DNA of 5,728 nucleotides, taken from the NCBI GenBank assembly GCA_018224315.1, contig JAGTVF010000011.1, positions 1 to 5,728 on the forward strand, read 5' to 3'. The notes below the pieces were generated by a model, which was given only the letters and a program-made list of their open reading frames with translations, was not told the origin of the DNA and ran no database searches. The stretch comes from Desulfobacterales bacterium (lineage in GTDB: Bacteria; Desulfobacterota; Desulfobacteria; Desulfobacterales; Desulfosalsimonadaceae). The first letter of the stretch is position 1; each line of letters starts with the position of its first letter. Below are positions 1 to 5,728 of this stretch, in pieces. Made by a program: the position numbers and the translations under genes.

Positions 1-257
1 GCTATCGCCTGGGGCGGACGGGAGAGCACTTCATGGAATTTTCCATCCCCGGTTTCATAAAGCAATTCTGCACACCCAATGCCCTGACCACCCTTACCGA
101 GTACCTGACCGATTACGGGTCGGAAGGAACGCGTGCTGTGGGTAAAAAACTCATCGCCGATGAAATCGCCCGGCTCGATGACAATGCGGTACGCCGCGAA
201 CTTGTCCAAAGGATAGAACAAATTCAAACCAGCGATGCACGGGATTTTTATTTCTGA
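1..257 (+). CDS. hydG: HydG, [FeFe]-hydrogenase H-cluster maturase, C-terminal fragment
   Basis: This is the last 84 complete codons plus stop (TGA 255-257) of a gene that begins before the window; reading frame starts at base 3. HydG is a radical-SAM tyrosine lyase that produces CO and cyanide and assembles an Fe(CO)2(CN)-cysteine synthon for the hydrogenase active site. The visible part matches the family C-terminus: a RTGEHFM segment, then GFIKQFC, PNALTTLTEYLTDYGS, and a terminal basic/acidic helix ending in RDFYF. The Cys at codon 69-71 fits the last ligand of the auxiliary-cluster motif C-x2-C-x22-C. Exactly 22 residues separate it from a codon split by the window edge whose last two bases are GC, as expected for a TGC Cys. 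An ATG at 33 exists but is internal (no ribosome site, conserved residues precede it). It lies 104 bases upstream of hydF, same strand, consistent with a maturation operon. The SAM-binding core cannot be inspected here. Confidence 0.9.
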   Translation, partial: YRLGRTGEHFMEFSIPGFIKQFCTPNALTTLTEYLTDYGSEGTRAVGKKLIADEIARLDDNAVRRELVQRIEQIQTSDARDFYF

Positions 258-361
258 TGCGTTTGCTCGAAGATCATCCCGGTTTGAAAAAACCCGCTTC
301 CGTCCTGTGCCGTGAACGCGGGCTTATATGGCAATAGACCCAAATTGAAAGGAGTACCTCC
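258..361 (+). other. hydG-hydF intergenic spacer
   Basis: This 104-base gap has no credible gene. It contains a small GGTTT/AAACC hairpin (281-294) and a five-base CCCGC/GCGGG pair (293-297 with 318-322), but neither is followed by a T tract, so no factor-independent terminator is evident. No convincing promoter was found. Read-through from hydG into hydF is the simplest interpretation. Confidence 0.5.
351..354 (+). promoter_or_regulatory. Ribosome binding site of hydF
   Basis: AGGAG/GGAG ends seven bases before the ATG at 362 and fixes that start. The protein then begins with the usual HydF N-terminus, only some 15 residues before the P-loop. Confidence 0.8.
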
Positions 362-1609
362 ATGGTTCAAACGCCCAGGGGGTTTCGCCTGCATATCGGC
401 CTTTACGGTCGGCGAAATGTCGGCAAAAGTTCCATACTCAACGCCATGACCCGGCAGCAGGTCAGCATTGTGAGCGATACTGCCGGAACAACGACCGACC
501 CGGTTGAAAAACCCATGGAATTTCTTCCCATCGGTCCGGTTCTTTTTATCGATACTGCGGGCATTGATGACGCCGGAGCCCTCGGCCGGCAACGCGTCAG
601 CAGGACAAGGGCAATACTGGATCGCACGGATGTGGCAATACTGGTTGTCCCGGCGGGCGAATGGACCAGCTTTGAGGATGAGATCCTGGAGGAATTGCAG
701 CAGCGGAAGATCCCGGTAATCCTGGTTTTTAACAAATCCGACCTTTCAACGGCCGGCGGGGAGCGCTGCCGCCAGCTTGCCGACCAGGGAATTCCCCTGG
801 TCCATGCAGTGGCATCCCGGGGCGAAGGGATGATCGATCTCAGGCAGGCACTTATCCAGTTGGTTCCTGAGAGTTTTCTGCAGGCGACGCCCATAGTGGC
901 CGACCTTGTCCCGCCCGGAAATCTTGCGATCCTGGTCACTCCCATCGACATTGAAGCGCCAAAGGGGCGCCTGATCCTTCCCCAGGTCCAGTCGATAAGG
1001 GATCTTCTTGACGGAAATGCGCTGTCCATGGTTGTCAAGGAAAGCGAGCTGCCCACCGCCCTGGATCACTTGAGAATCCCGCCTGTTCTGGTGGTGACCG
1101 ATTCCCAGGTTTTTTCAGAAGTTGCGGCAGACACGCCGGATTCCATTGCCATGACCAGTTTTTCCATCCTCTTCGCCCGCGCCAGGGGAGACCTCGATGC
1201 GTTTGTGGAAGGGGCAATGGCAATTGAAACCCTCAAACCCGGCGACCATATTCTTATCGCCGAGGCTTGCGCACACCACCCGGTTGACGAAGACATCGGA
1301 CGGGTAAAGATTCCGAAATGGCTGACGGAATATGTCGGCGGCAAACTGGAGTTTTCCTTTGTCCGGGGGCACGATTTTCCCGGTGATCTCAGTCCGTATC
1401 AGCTTGTCATTCATTGCGGGGCCTGCATGTGGAACCGTCGGGAGATGCTTTCCAGGCAGCTTTTTGCACGGAAATCCGGTGTTCCCATGGCCAATTACGG
1501 CCTGACCATTGCCTATACGCTCGGGATTTTTGATCGCGCGCTTAGCCCGTTCCCGGCGGCCCGCCAAATCTATCTCGACCGGGCGAACCAGAAAAACCGC
1601 AATTCCTGA
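362..1609 (+). CDS. hydF: HydF, [FeFe]-hydrogenase maturation GTPase and cluster scaffold
   Basis: HydF is the cytoplasmic scaffold on which the di-iron subcluster is completed before insertion into HydA; its GTPase activity regulates partner exchange. The 415-residue length is normal for the family. Domain I (about 1-170) is a TrmE/Era-like GTPase: P-loop GRRNVGKS at 16-23, switch I around TAGTTTDP at 40-47 (a family hallmark), DTAG at 64-67, NKSD at 124-127 and a G5-like ASRGEG near 151-156. A dimerisation domain follows (about 175-260). Domain III carries the [4Fe-4S] signature C303-x-H305 ... H351-C352-x2-C355, with 45 residues between the two His, close to the usual spacing. The segment MANYGLTIAYTLGIF near the end is also typical. 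It sits between hydG and the hydrogenase structural genes, so the locus carries its own maturation. No missing key residue is seen. Identification is very secure. Confidence 0.97.
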   Translation: MVQTPRGFRLHIGLYGRRNVGKSSILNAMTRQQVSIVSDTAGTTTDPVEKPMEFLPIGPVLFIDTAGIDDAGALGRQRVSRTRAILDRTDVAILVVPAGEWTSFEDEILEELQQRKIPVILVFNKSDLSTAGGERCRQLADQGIPLVHAVASRGEGMIDLRQALIQLVPESFLQATPIVADLVPPGNLAILVTPIDIEAPKGRLILPQVQSIRDLLDGNALSMVVKESELPTALDHLRIPPVLVVTDSQVFSEVAADTPDSIAMTSFSILFARARGDLDAFVEGAMAIETLKPGDHILIAEACAHHPVDEDIGRVKIPKWLTEYVGGKLEFSFVRGHDFPGDLSPYQLVIHCGACMWNRREMLSRQLFARKSGVPMANYGLTIAYTLGIFDRALSPFPAARQIYLDRANQKNRNS

Positions 1610-1678
1610 ATCCGGGTATCTTTTAAAATAAATACGTTATGAAACCAACTCTTAAAAAAAATTAACACGGAGGCATGA
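1610..1678 (+). other. AT-rich hydF-flavoprotein spacer
   Basis: This 69-base gap is clearly more AT-rich than the genes around it. A TAAAAT at 1624-1629 resembles a -10 box, but nothing resembling TTGACA lies at the right distance upstream. An eight-codon ORF (1639-1665) without a ribosome site is probably chance. Stop codons in the frame of the downstream gene (1640-1642, among others) show that the following ORF does not extend upstream in this spacer. Confidence 0.4.
1669..1673 (+). promoter_or_regulatory. Ribosome binding site of the NuoF/GltD-like flavoprotein
   Basis: GGAGG ends five bases before the ATG at 1679. A second ATG at 1675 is in another frame and lies too close to the site, so 1679 is the start. 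This matters because it shows that the N-terminal truncation of the NuoF part is the true gene start and not a mis-called one. Confidence 0.8.
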
Positions 1679-3661
1679 ATGGCAAAGGTCATTTTCGGGG
1701 CCTGGGACGGCAACGTCATAGACAACCGGAACCGGAAGATATACGAGATCGAAGAAGATCCTGCGTTCCGGGATTTCGACGAGTTCAATCCGGGCAATCC
1801 GATCAAGGCATTTTTCGGCGGTCACGGGTTCTTTATTTTTGAAAAGGATGTGGACCTGCTGGACGCAGCGCTCCAGCACATGGAACGGGTGGCCAGGGAA
1901 TCCTGCGGCAAGTGCACACCCTGCCGGGTGGGCACGCAGATCATCAAATCAAAACTGGAGGCCATGGCCGCAGGCCAGGCCGCTGCAGCGGCCCTCGACG
2001 AGCTTGAGACAATAGCCGAGCACATCCAATCGACTTCCATGTGCGGTTTGGGCCAGACAGCCACTGTAGCCCTCCTGGAAATGATGCGATATTTCAGGGA
2101 GGAACTCCTCCACCAGTTGGAGAACCGCAACGGCGCCACCAGACAGCCGGGGGCGACCTACCTGTCGGCCCCCTGCATCGAAGCATGCCCTTCCCGGGTG
2201 GATGTTCCGCGATACATAGATTACATCAAGGACGGAAAGTTCACCCACTCCCTGGGGGTTATCCTCCAGAAATACCCGATGGCGGCCACCTGCGGCCGGG
2301 TCTGCGTCCGCTTCTGTGAAATGGCCTGCCGCCGGACCCAGGTGGACGAGGCCGTTGGTATCAAGGTGCTTAAGCGCTTTGTTGCTGATCACGAAAAATA
2401 CACCACCAACGACTGGTTCACCGCCTACTCGGTCCCTGAAAAGAAACCCGACGACCTGAAAGTGGCGGTCATCGGCGCCGGACCTGCAGGCATTTCAGCG
2501 GCATATCACCTCTTGCTCAAGGGATATCCGGTGGACATTTTCGAGGCCAGGGCCGTGCCGGGAGGGATGGCGGCCACGGGAATTCCCGAATACCGCTTGC
2601 CCAAGGAAGTTCTGCGCAAGGAAACCGGTATCATCGAGACCCTTGGCGGAAAGATTTGCTACGGCAGAAAGATGGGCCGGGATTTTACGCTGAAAAGCCT
2701 TTACGCTGACGGATACCAGGCGGTCTTTTTAGGGGTGGGCACTCATAAGGGCAAGGCCATGGGCGCCATCGGAGAAGACCCGAAGCTGAAAGGATACGCC
2801 TTCGGAGTCGACTTGCTCCTTAAAATCAACCATGACTACATTGACAGGGGCATCCCCATGGAACTCGGGGAAAAAATGGTGGTGGTGGGCGGCGGCAACG
2901 TGGCTATGGACTGTGTCCGATCGGCCCTGCGCATGGGGGTCAGGGAGGTCCATCTGGTGTATCGCAGGAGCCGCAACGAAATGCCCGCAGATCAGGAGGA
3001 AGTGGAGGGGGCGGAAAAAGAAGGTGTTATTTTCCATTTCCTTACTCATCCAACCAGGATCATTTCGGAAAACGGCCGGGTAAAGGGCCTGGAACTGATC
3101 AAAATGGAACTGGGCGAACCCGATAAGAGCGGACGCCGATCGGTGACCCCAATGCAGGGATCGGAATTCACCCTTGAAACCGATGCAGTTGTGCCGGCCA
3201 TCGGCCAGCAGGTCGAGCATGGGTTCCTTTTGCCCGAAGATGATGTTGATTTCAACAAGTGGGGCATGATCGATGTGAAGGGAGATGCCCTCATGACCAC
3301 CCGCAAGGGGGTCTTTGCCGGCGGCGACTGCGTCACCGGACCGGCCACCCTTATCCAGGCCATGGCCCAGGGCGAGCGTGGTGCCGAGAGTATCGACAAT
3401 TATCTTACCCACGGCCGGGTCCGTTTCAACCCGGATCTGCGGATGTCCCGGCTGGTGCATGCCATACAGCCCATGATCAAAAAAGGCGTCTCCATTCCCA
3501 TCAAGCACGAGTACCGGGTCAAGGTCAGGGAACTGGACCCCGAAATCCGCAAAAGGATCTTCGAGGAGGTGGAAGAACCCATCTCTGTTGACGAGGCGTA
3601 TCACGAGGCAAGCCGGTGCATGCGTTGCTATCGGGTCTATTCCGTCATTACTGAACAATAA
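1679..3661 (+). CDS. Hydrogenase-associated NuoF(N3 domain)-GltD/NfnB-like iron-sulfur flavoprotein fusion
   Basis: Probable electron-transfer partner of HydA, exchanging electrons with NAD(P)H. Residues about 45-145 match the C-terminal [4Fe-4S] (N3) domain of NuoF/HydB: GGHGFFIFEKD, then ESCGKCTPCR with C76, C79, C82 and the fourth ligand C122 in SMCGLGQTA. The FMN/NADH domain that normally precedes this is absent. Residues about 160-250 are the two-cluster domain of GltD/dihydropyrimidine dehydrogenase proteins (C166, C170, then CGRVC and CE-x2-C: C205, C209, C213, C217). FAD is bound by GAGPAG at 266-271 and the C-terminal GVFAGGDCVTGPATLIQAMAQG motif; the pyridine nucleotide by GGGNVAMD at 404-411, followed by VYRRSRNEMPA, whose arginines suggest NADP(H). 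The chain ends with RCMRC (C647, C650). TAA (3659-3661) is ten bases before hydA, so the two are surely co-transcribed. Comparable fusions accompany group A2 [FeFe] hydrogenases. The first 40 residues match nothing I recognise. A glutamate synthase small subunit is unlikely: no large subunit is seen. Confidence 0.88.
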   Translation: MAKVIFGAWDGNVIDNRNRKIYEIEEDPAFRDFDEFNPGNPIKAFFGGHGFFIFEKDVDLLDAALQHMERVARESCGKCTPCRVGTQIIKSKLEAMAAGQAAAAALDELETIAEHIQSTSMCGLGQTATVALLEMMRYFREELLHQLENRNGATRQPGATYLSAPCIEACPSRVDVPRYIDYIKDGKFTHSLGVILQKYPMAATCGRVCVRFCEMACRRTQVDEAVGIKVLKRFVADHEKYTTNDWFTAYSVPEKKPDDLKVAVIGAGPAGISAAYHLLLKGYPVDIFEARAVPGGMAATGIPEYRLPKEVLRKETGIIETLGGKICYGRKMGRDFTLKSLYADGYQAVFLGVGTHKGKAMGAIGEDPKLKGYAFGVDLLLKINHDYIDRGIPMELGEKMVVVGGGNVAMDCVRSALRMGVREVHLVYRRSRNEMPADQEEVEGAEKEGVIFHFLTHPTRIISENGRVKGLELIKMELGEPDKSGRRSVTPMQGSEFTLETDAVVPAIGQQVEHGFLLPEDDVDFNKWGMIDVKGDALMTTRKGVFAGGDCVTGPATLIQAMAQGERGAESIDNYLTHGRVRFNPDLRMSRLVHAIQPMIKKGVSIPIKHEYRVKVRELDPEIRKRIFEEVEEPISVDEAYHEASRCMRCYRVYSVITEQ

Positions 3662-3665
3662 GGAG
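3661..3665 (+). promoter_or_regulatory. Ribosome binding site of hydA
   Basis: AGGAG overlaps the last base of the upstream stop codon and ends six bases before ATG 3672. The frame is open back to an ATG at 3588, but that start would add 28 residues encoded inside the upstream gene. From 3672 the protein begins directly with the ferredoxin fold, so 3672 is preferred. Confidence 0.85.
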
Positions 3666-3671
3666 CTTTTC

Positions 3672-5471
3672 ATGATTGGATATATCAACGGTAAAAAGGT
3701 GGAATTCAATGCCGGCGATACCGTGCTGAATGTGGCCAAGAAGACAGGCCACTTCATCCCCACCCTCTGCGAGATGGCCGACATCCGACACGTCCCGGGC
3801 ACCTGCCGGGTCTGCCTGGTGGACATCCAGAGGAAAAACGATCCTCACCACCAGATTGTTACATCCTGCACCACACCCATGGAAGAAGGATTGTCGGTGT
3901 TCACCCGGACTCCGGCGGTAAGGGCAAAACAGCGGCTCCAGGTGGAAATGCTCCTGGCCGACCATAACCAGGACTGCGCCACCTGCATCCGCCACGGGAA
4001 CTGCGAACTCCAGGATGTGGCGCAGTTTGTAGGGCTCCAGAAGACCCGGTACCACTACCCGCACTTCTATCTTGAGCGGACACAGGACAGCTCCTCCACC
4101 GCCATAGAACGGGACATGTCCAAATGCATCCGTTGCTTCCGGTGTGTCACTGTCTGCAGGGAAATTCAGGGGGCAGACGTGCTTGTTATAAAGGAAAAAG
4201 GACTGGCCACGGAGATAAGCGTCAGGGATCAGCTGCCCCTGGGCGACTCGGATTGCGTCAGTTGCGGACAATGCATTCTGGTCTGCCCGGTGGGGGCACT
4301 TGCGGAAAAAGACGACACGGAAAAAGTCATTGATTACCTCTACGATCCCGAGGTGGTGACGGTATTCCAATTCGCCCCGGCCCTCAGGGTGGCACTGGGC
4401 GAGGAGTTCCACATGCCGCCGGGAGCCAACGTGGAGGGGCAGGTCATCACGGGATTGAAAAACCTTGGGGCGGACGTGGTGTTAGACACCAATTTTACGG
4501 CCGATCTGGTGATCATGGAGGAAGGAACCGAACTTCTCAGCAGGCTCGGGGAAAACGGCCGTCTGCCCATGTTCACCTCCTGCTGTCCGGGGTGGGTCAA
4601 TTACGCCGAGAAGAATTACCCGGAGCTGCGCCCCCACATTTCCACCACCCGATCGCCCCAGCAGTGCTTCGGCGTCATCGCCAAGACCTACCTGGCGGAA
4701 AAGATGAACGTGGACAAAAAGCGGATGCGGGTGATCTCAATAATGCCCTGTACGGCAAAAAAGGCAGAGGCACAACGGCCGGAGTTCATGCGCGATGGCG
4801 TAGCCGATGTGGACGTGGTGCTCACCACCCGGGAGTTCGCCCGGTTGCTGAAGCGGGAAGGGACAAAGCTGCCGGAGCTTGAACCCTCGACCTTTGACAA
4901 CATCTACATGGGTGAATACACCGGGGCCGGGGCGATTTTCGGCACAACCGGCGGTGTTATGGAGGCGGCCCTGCGAACGGTCCACAAGGAAATAACGGGC
5001 CTTGAGCTGGAATCCATCGAGATGGAGGCGGTCCGGGGTCTCGATCACGTCCGCGAGGCGACCATCGATATGGGCGAAGGCAATCCCACGGTACGGGTTG
5101 CCGTGGCCCACAGCCTCCAGGGGGCCAGGCAGGTGGTGGAGGCCGTTAAAAACGGAGAGGCAGACTATCATTTCGTGGAGGTCATGGCCTGTCCTGGCGG
5201 CTGTATGGGCGGCGGGGGGCAACCCCGGAGCAAACACGCATACCAGAGTTCCTGGCAGGCACGCCAGGCAGCGCTCTATAATATAGATCGTGAAGCACCC
5301 GTACGTCAGTCCCACAACAACCCGCTTATCATTAAACTATATGACGACTTCCTGGGCAAACCGTGTTCCCACAAGTCTCATGACCTGCTCCACACCAGTT
5401 ACCGCGATCGGAAACGGATGATCCGGCACACCATGAAGAAGATCTGGGAGGAAATCGAAGAGCGGGAATAG
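3672..5471 (+). CDS. hydA: HydA, [FeFe]-hydrogenase catalytic subunit (multi-cluster, fused small-subunit tail)
   Basis: Catalyses reversible proton reduction to H2. The 599-residue protein has the modular order of Clostridium CpI: a [2Fe-2S] plant-type ferredoxin domain (C33, C45, C48, C66); a His-ligated [4Fe-4S] site (H98, C102, C105, C111; H-x3-C-x2-C-x5-C); two [4Fe-4S] clusters (C152, C155, C158, C162 and C195, C198, C201, C205); then the H-cluster domain. Its signatures are intact: TSCCPGW with proton-transfer C304 and ligand C305, IMPCTAKK with C360, and VMACPGGCMGGGGQP with C507 and C511. The proton-path segment IMEEGTELL is also present. The last ~75 residues (from about HAYQSSW to HDLLHTSY) resemble the small subunit of periplasmic Fe hydrogenases, fused here. 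No signal peptide, so cytoplasmic. No separate NuoE-like subunit is visible; electrons probably enter through the ferredoxin or His-cluster end from the upstream flavoprotein. Start chosen by the ribosome site at 3661-3665. All ligands are present, so it should be active. Confidence 0.97.
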   Translation: MIGYINGKKVEFNAGDTVLNVAKKTGHFIPTLCEMADIRHVPGTCRVCLVDIQRKNDPHHQIVTSCTTPMEEGLSVFTRTPAVRAKQRLQVEMLLADHNQDCATCIRHGNCELQDVAQFVGLQKTRYHYPHFYLERTQDSSSTAIERDMSKCIRCFRCVTVCREIQGADVLVIKEKGLATEISVRDQLPLGDSDCVSCGQCILVCPVGALAEKDDTEKVIDYLYDPEVVTVFQFAPALRVALGEEFHMPPGANVEGQVITGLKNLGADVVLDTNFTADLVIMEEGTELLSRLGENGRLPMFTSCCPGWVNYAEKNYPELRPHISTTRSPQQCFGVIAKTYLAEKMNVDKKRMRVISIMPCTAKKAEAQRPEFMRDGVADVDVVLTTREFARLLKREGTKLPELEPSTFDNIYMGEYTGAGAIFGTTGGVMEAALRTVHKEITGLELESIEMEAVRGLDHVREATIDMGEGNPTVRVAVAHSLQGARQVVEAVKNGEADYHFVEVMACPGGCMGGGGQPRSKHAYQSSWQARQAALYNIDREAPVRQSHNNPLIIKLYDDFLGKPCSHKSHDLLHTSYRDRKRMIRHTMKKIWEEIEERE

Positions 5472-5535
5472 CATGGAACAGAACATCCCCGAACTTTGAA
5501 AGCTGGAAATGTTTGTTATACATCATTTTTTGTTT

Positions 5536-5569
5536 CTTTTTGCCCGGACTTGACATCGGCGGCAAAAAG
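5536..5569 (+). repeat. Inverted repeat CTTTTTGCC / GGCAAAAAG
   Basis: A perfect nine-base inverted repeat (5536-5544 and 5561-5569) with a 16-base loop. No T run follows on either strand after the stem, so it does not look like an ordinary terminator. The loop contains TTGACA, so it could be a protein-binding dyad over a promoter. Function not established. Confidence 0.45.
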
Positions 5570-5578
5570 GGGTAAAGG
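5550..5578 (+). promoter_or_regulatory. Candidate sigma70-type promoter for the riboswitch transcript
   Basis: TTGACA at 5550-5555 is a perfect -35 match. Seventeen bases on, TAAAGG (5573-5578) matches the -10 consensus at only three of six positions. A start near 5585 would place the 5' end about 20 bases before the riboswitch core, a sensible distance. The poor -10 keeps confidence low. A second candidate, TTGAAA (5496-5501) with TATACA (5517-5522), has a short 15-base spacer. Confidence 0.3.
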
Positions 5579-5599
5579 TACTTCGAAAATCAGAAGCAG

Positions 5600-5728
5600 C
5601 AAATGTTGCGGTTCAGGCAAACGGAACGCGGTGCAAATCCGCGGCGCACCCGGCGCTGTAACCGGAAATACCGTCTTTGAGCATCCATGATGCGGCCACT
5701 GCAAGGCAAAATCCCCTGCGGGAAGGCA
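5600..5728 (+). ncRNA. Cobalamin (B12) riboswitch, 3' end cut by the window
   Basis: The conserved core is recognisable in the right order: GGTTC (5610-5614), GGAAC (5623-5627), GGTGCAAATCC (5630-5640), CCCGGCGCTGTAACCGG (5649-5665), then GCCACTG (5695-5701) and GGGAAGGC (5720-5727). These match the adenosylcobalamin aptamer family blocks GGTGxAAxTCC, CCCGCxACTGTxAxxG, GCCACTG and GGGAAGGC. GTTC/GAAC and GCGG (5628-5631)/CCGC (5639-5642) can pair. The final block of the family (CAGGAGACCTGCC-like) and the expression platform lie beyond base 5728. The orientation means that a downstream + strand gene is controlled, commonly a cobalamin transport or synthesis gene or a B12-independent isoenzyme; which one cannot be seen. 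The 5' boundary is approximate. Confidence 0.9.

Larger units (their letters stand above)
5472..5599 (+). other. Spacer between hydA and the riboswitch
   Basis: No credible gene. An eight-codon ORF starting at 5473 and a 64-codon ORF at 5496 lack ribosome sites, and the latter runs into the riboswitch. The stretch 5525-5541 is T-rich; a weak AT hairpin (GGAAATG 5505-5511 with CATTTTT 5524-5530, two G-U pairs) precedes it and might act as a poor terminator for the hydrogenase transcript. Confidence 0.4.

Noticed and set aside
33..257. Independent 74-residue small protein starting at ATG 33
   Set aside because: The frame is open to the window start, and the preceding residues and Cys spacing fit the HydG C-terminus.
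1624..1629. TAAAAT as a -10 promoter box
   Set aside because: No acceptable -35 sequence 16-18 bases upstream; kept only as a note in the spacer.
1639..1665. Eight-codon leader-like ORF (MKPTLKKN) before the flavoprotein
   Set aside because: No ribosome site and no attenuator structure nearby; probably chance in AT-rich DNA.
1679..3661. Bona fide glutamate synthase small subunit (gltD)
   Set aside because: The N-terminal NuoF module, C-terminal RCMRC, tight linkage to hydA and lack of a gltB gene in the window argue for a hydrogenase partner role.
3588..3671. Upstream extension of hydA to ATG 3588
   Set aside because: It would overlap the 3' end of the flavoprotein gene, adds residues outside the ferredoxin fold, and ATG 3672 has a well-spaced AGGAG.
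2729..3826. 365-codon minus-strand ORF opposite the flavoprotein and hydA
   Set aside because: It lies antisense to clearly conserved coding sequence, with His/Asp-rich composition typical of a shadow frame and no known motif.
3648..4412. 254-codon minus-strand ORF opposite hydA
   Set aside because: Antisense shadow of the ferredoxin and iron-sulfur domains of HydA; no independent start signal or motif.
5496..5690. 64-codon + strand ORF after hydA
   Set aside because: No ribosome site, no recognisable protein motif, and it overlaps the conserved core of the cobalamin riboswitch.

Overview
The window is a co-oriented (+ strand) [FeFe]-hydrogenase locus from an anaerobic bacterium. No taxonomic marker gene is present. 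The moderately GC-rich coding, strong Shine-Dalgarno sites and the gene combination would fit a strict anaerobe such as a sulfate-reducing or syntrophic Desulfobacterota, but that assignment is inference.

Layout: (1) positions 1-257, the 3' end of hydG, the radical-SAM maturase that makes the Fe(CO)2(CN) synthon; (2) 362-1609, hydF, the GTPase scaffold that delivers the di-iron subcluster; (3) 1679-3661, a 660-residue iron-sulfur flavoprotein that joins a NuoF-type [4Fe-4S] module (without the FMN/NADH domain) to a GltD/NfnB-like FAD/NAD(P)H oxidoreductase; (4) 3672-5471, hydA, a complete multi-cluster catalytic subunit with a fused small-subunit tail; (5) 5472-5728, an intergenic stretch with a possible promoter inside an inverted repeat, followed by a cobalamin riboswitch that is cut by the window end and must control the next, unseen gene.

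The genes form a self-contained set: HydG and HydF mature the H-cluster, HydA makes or oxidises H2, and the flavoprotein is the likely redox partner, moving electrons between pyridine nucleotide (probably NADP(H)) and HydA through a chain of iron-sulfur clusters. This matches the [FeFe] group A2, 'glutamate synthase-linked', architecture of the hydrogenase classification rather than the classical HydABC bifurcating enzyme, because the NADH/FMN-binding part of HydB/NuoF and a NuoE-type subunit are not seen here. No glutamate synthase large subunit is present, so the GltD-like part probably works as an electron-transfer module, not in glutamate synthesis.

The most unusual sequence feature is in the flavoprotein. 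The Cys-x-x-Cys segment that in GltD/DPD proteins sits just before the N-terminal iron-sulfur domain is missing there, and a matching segment (RCMRC with its preceding helix) lies at the extreme C-terminus, as if permuted around the NuoF insertion. The B12 riboswitch just after the hydrogenase genes is the second item worth attention.
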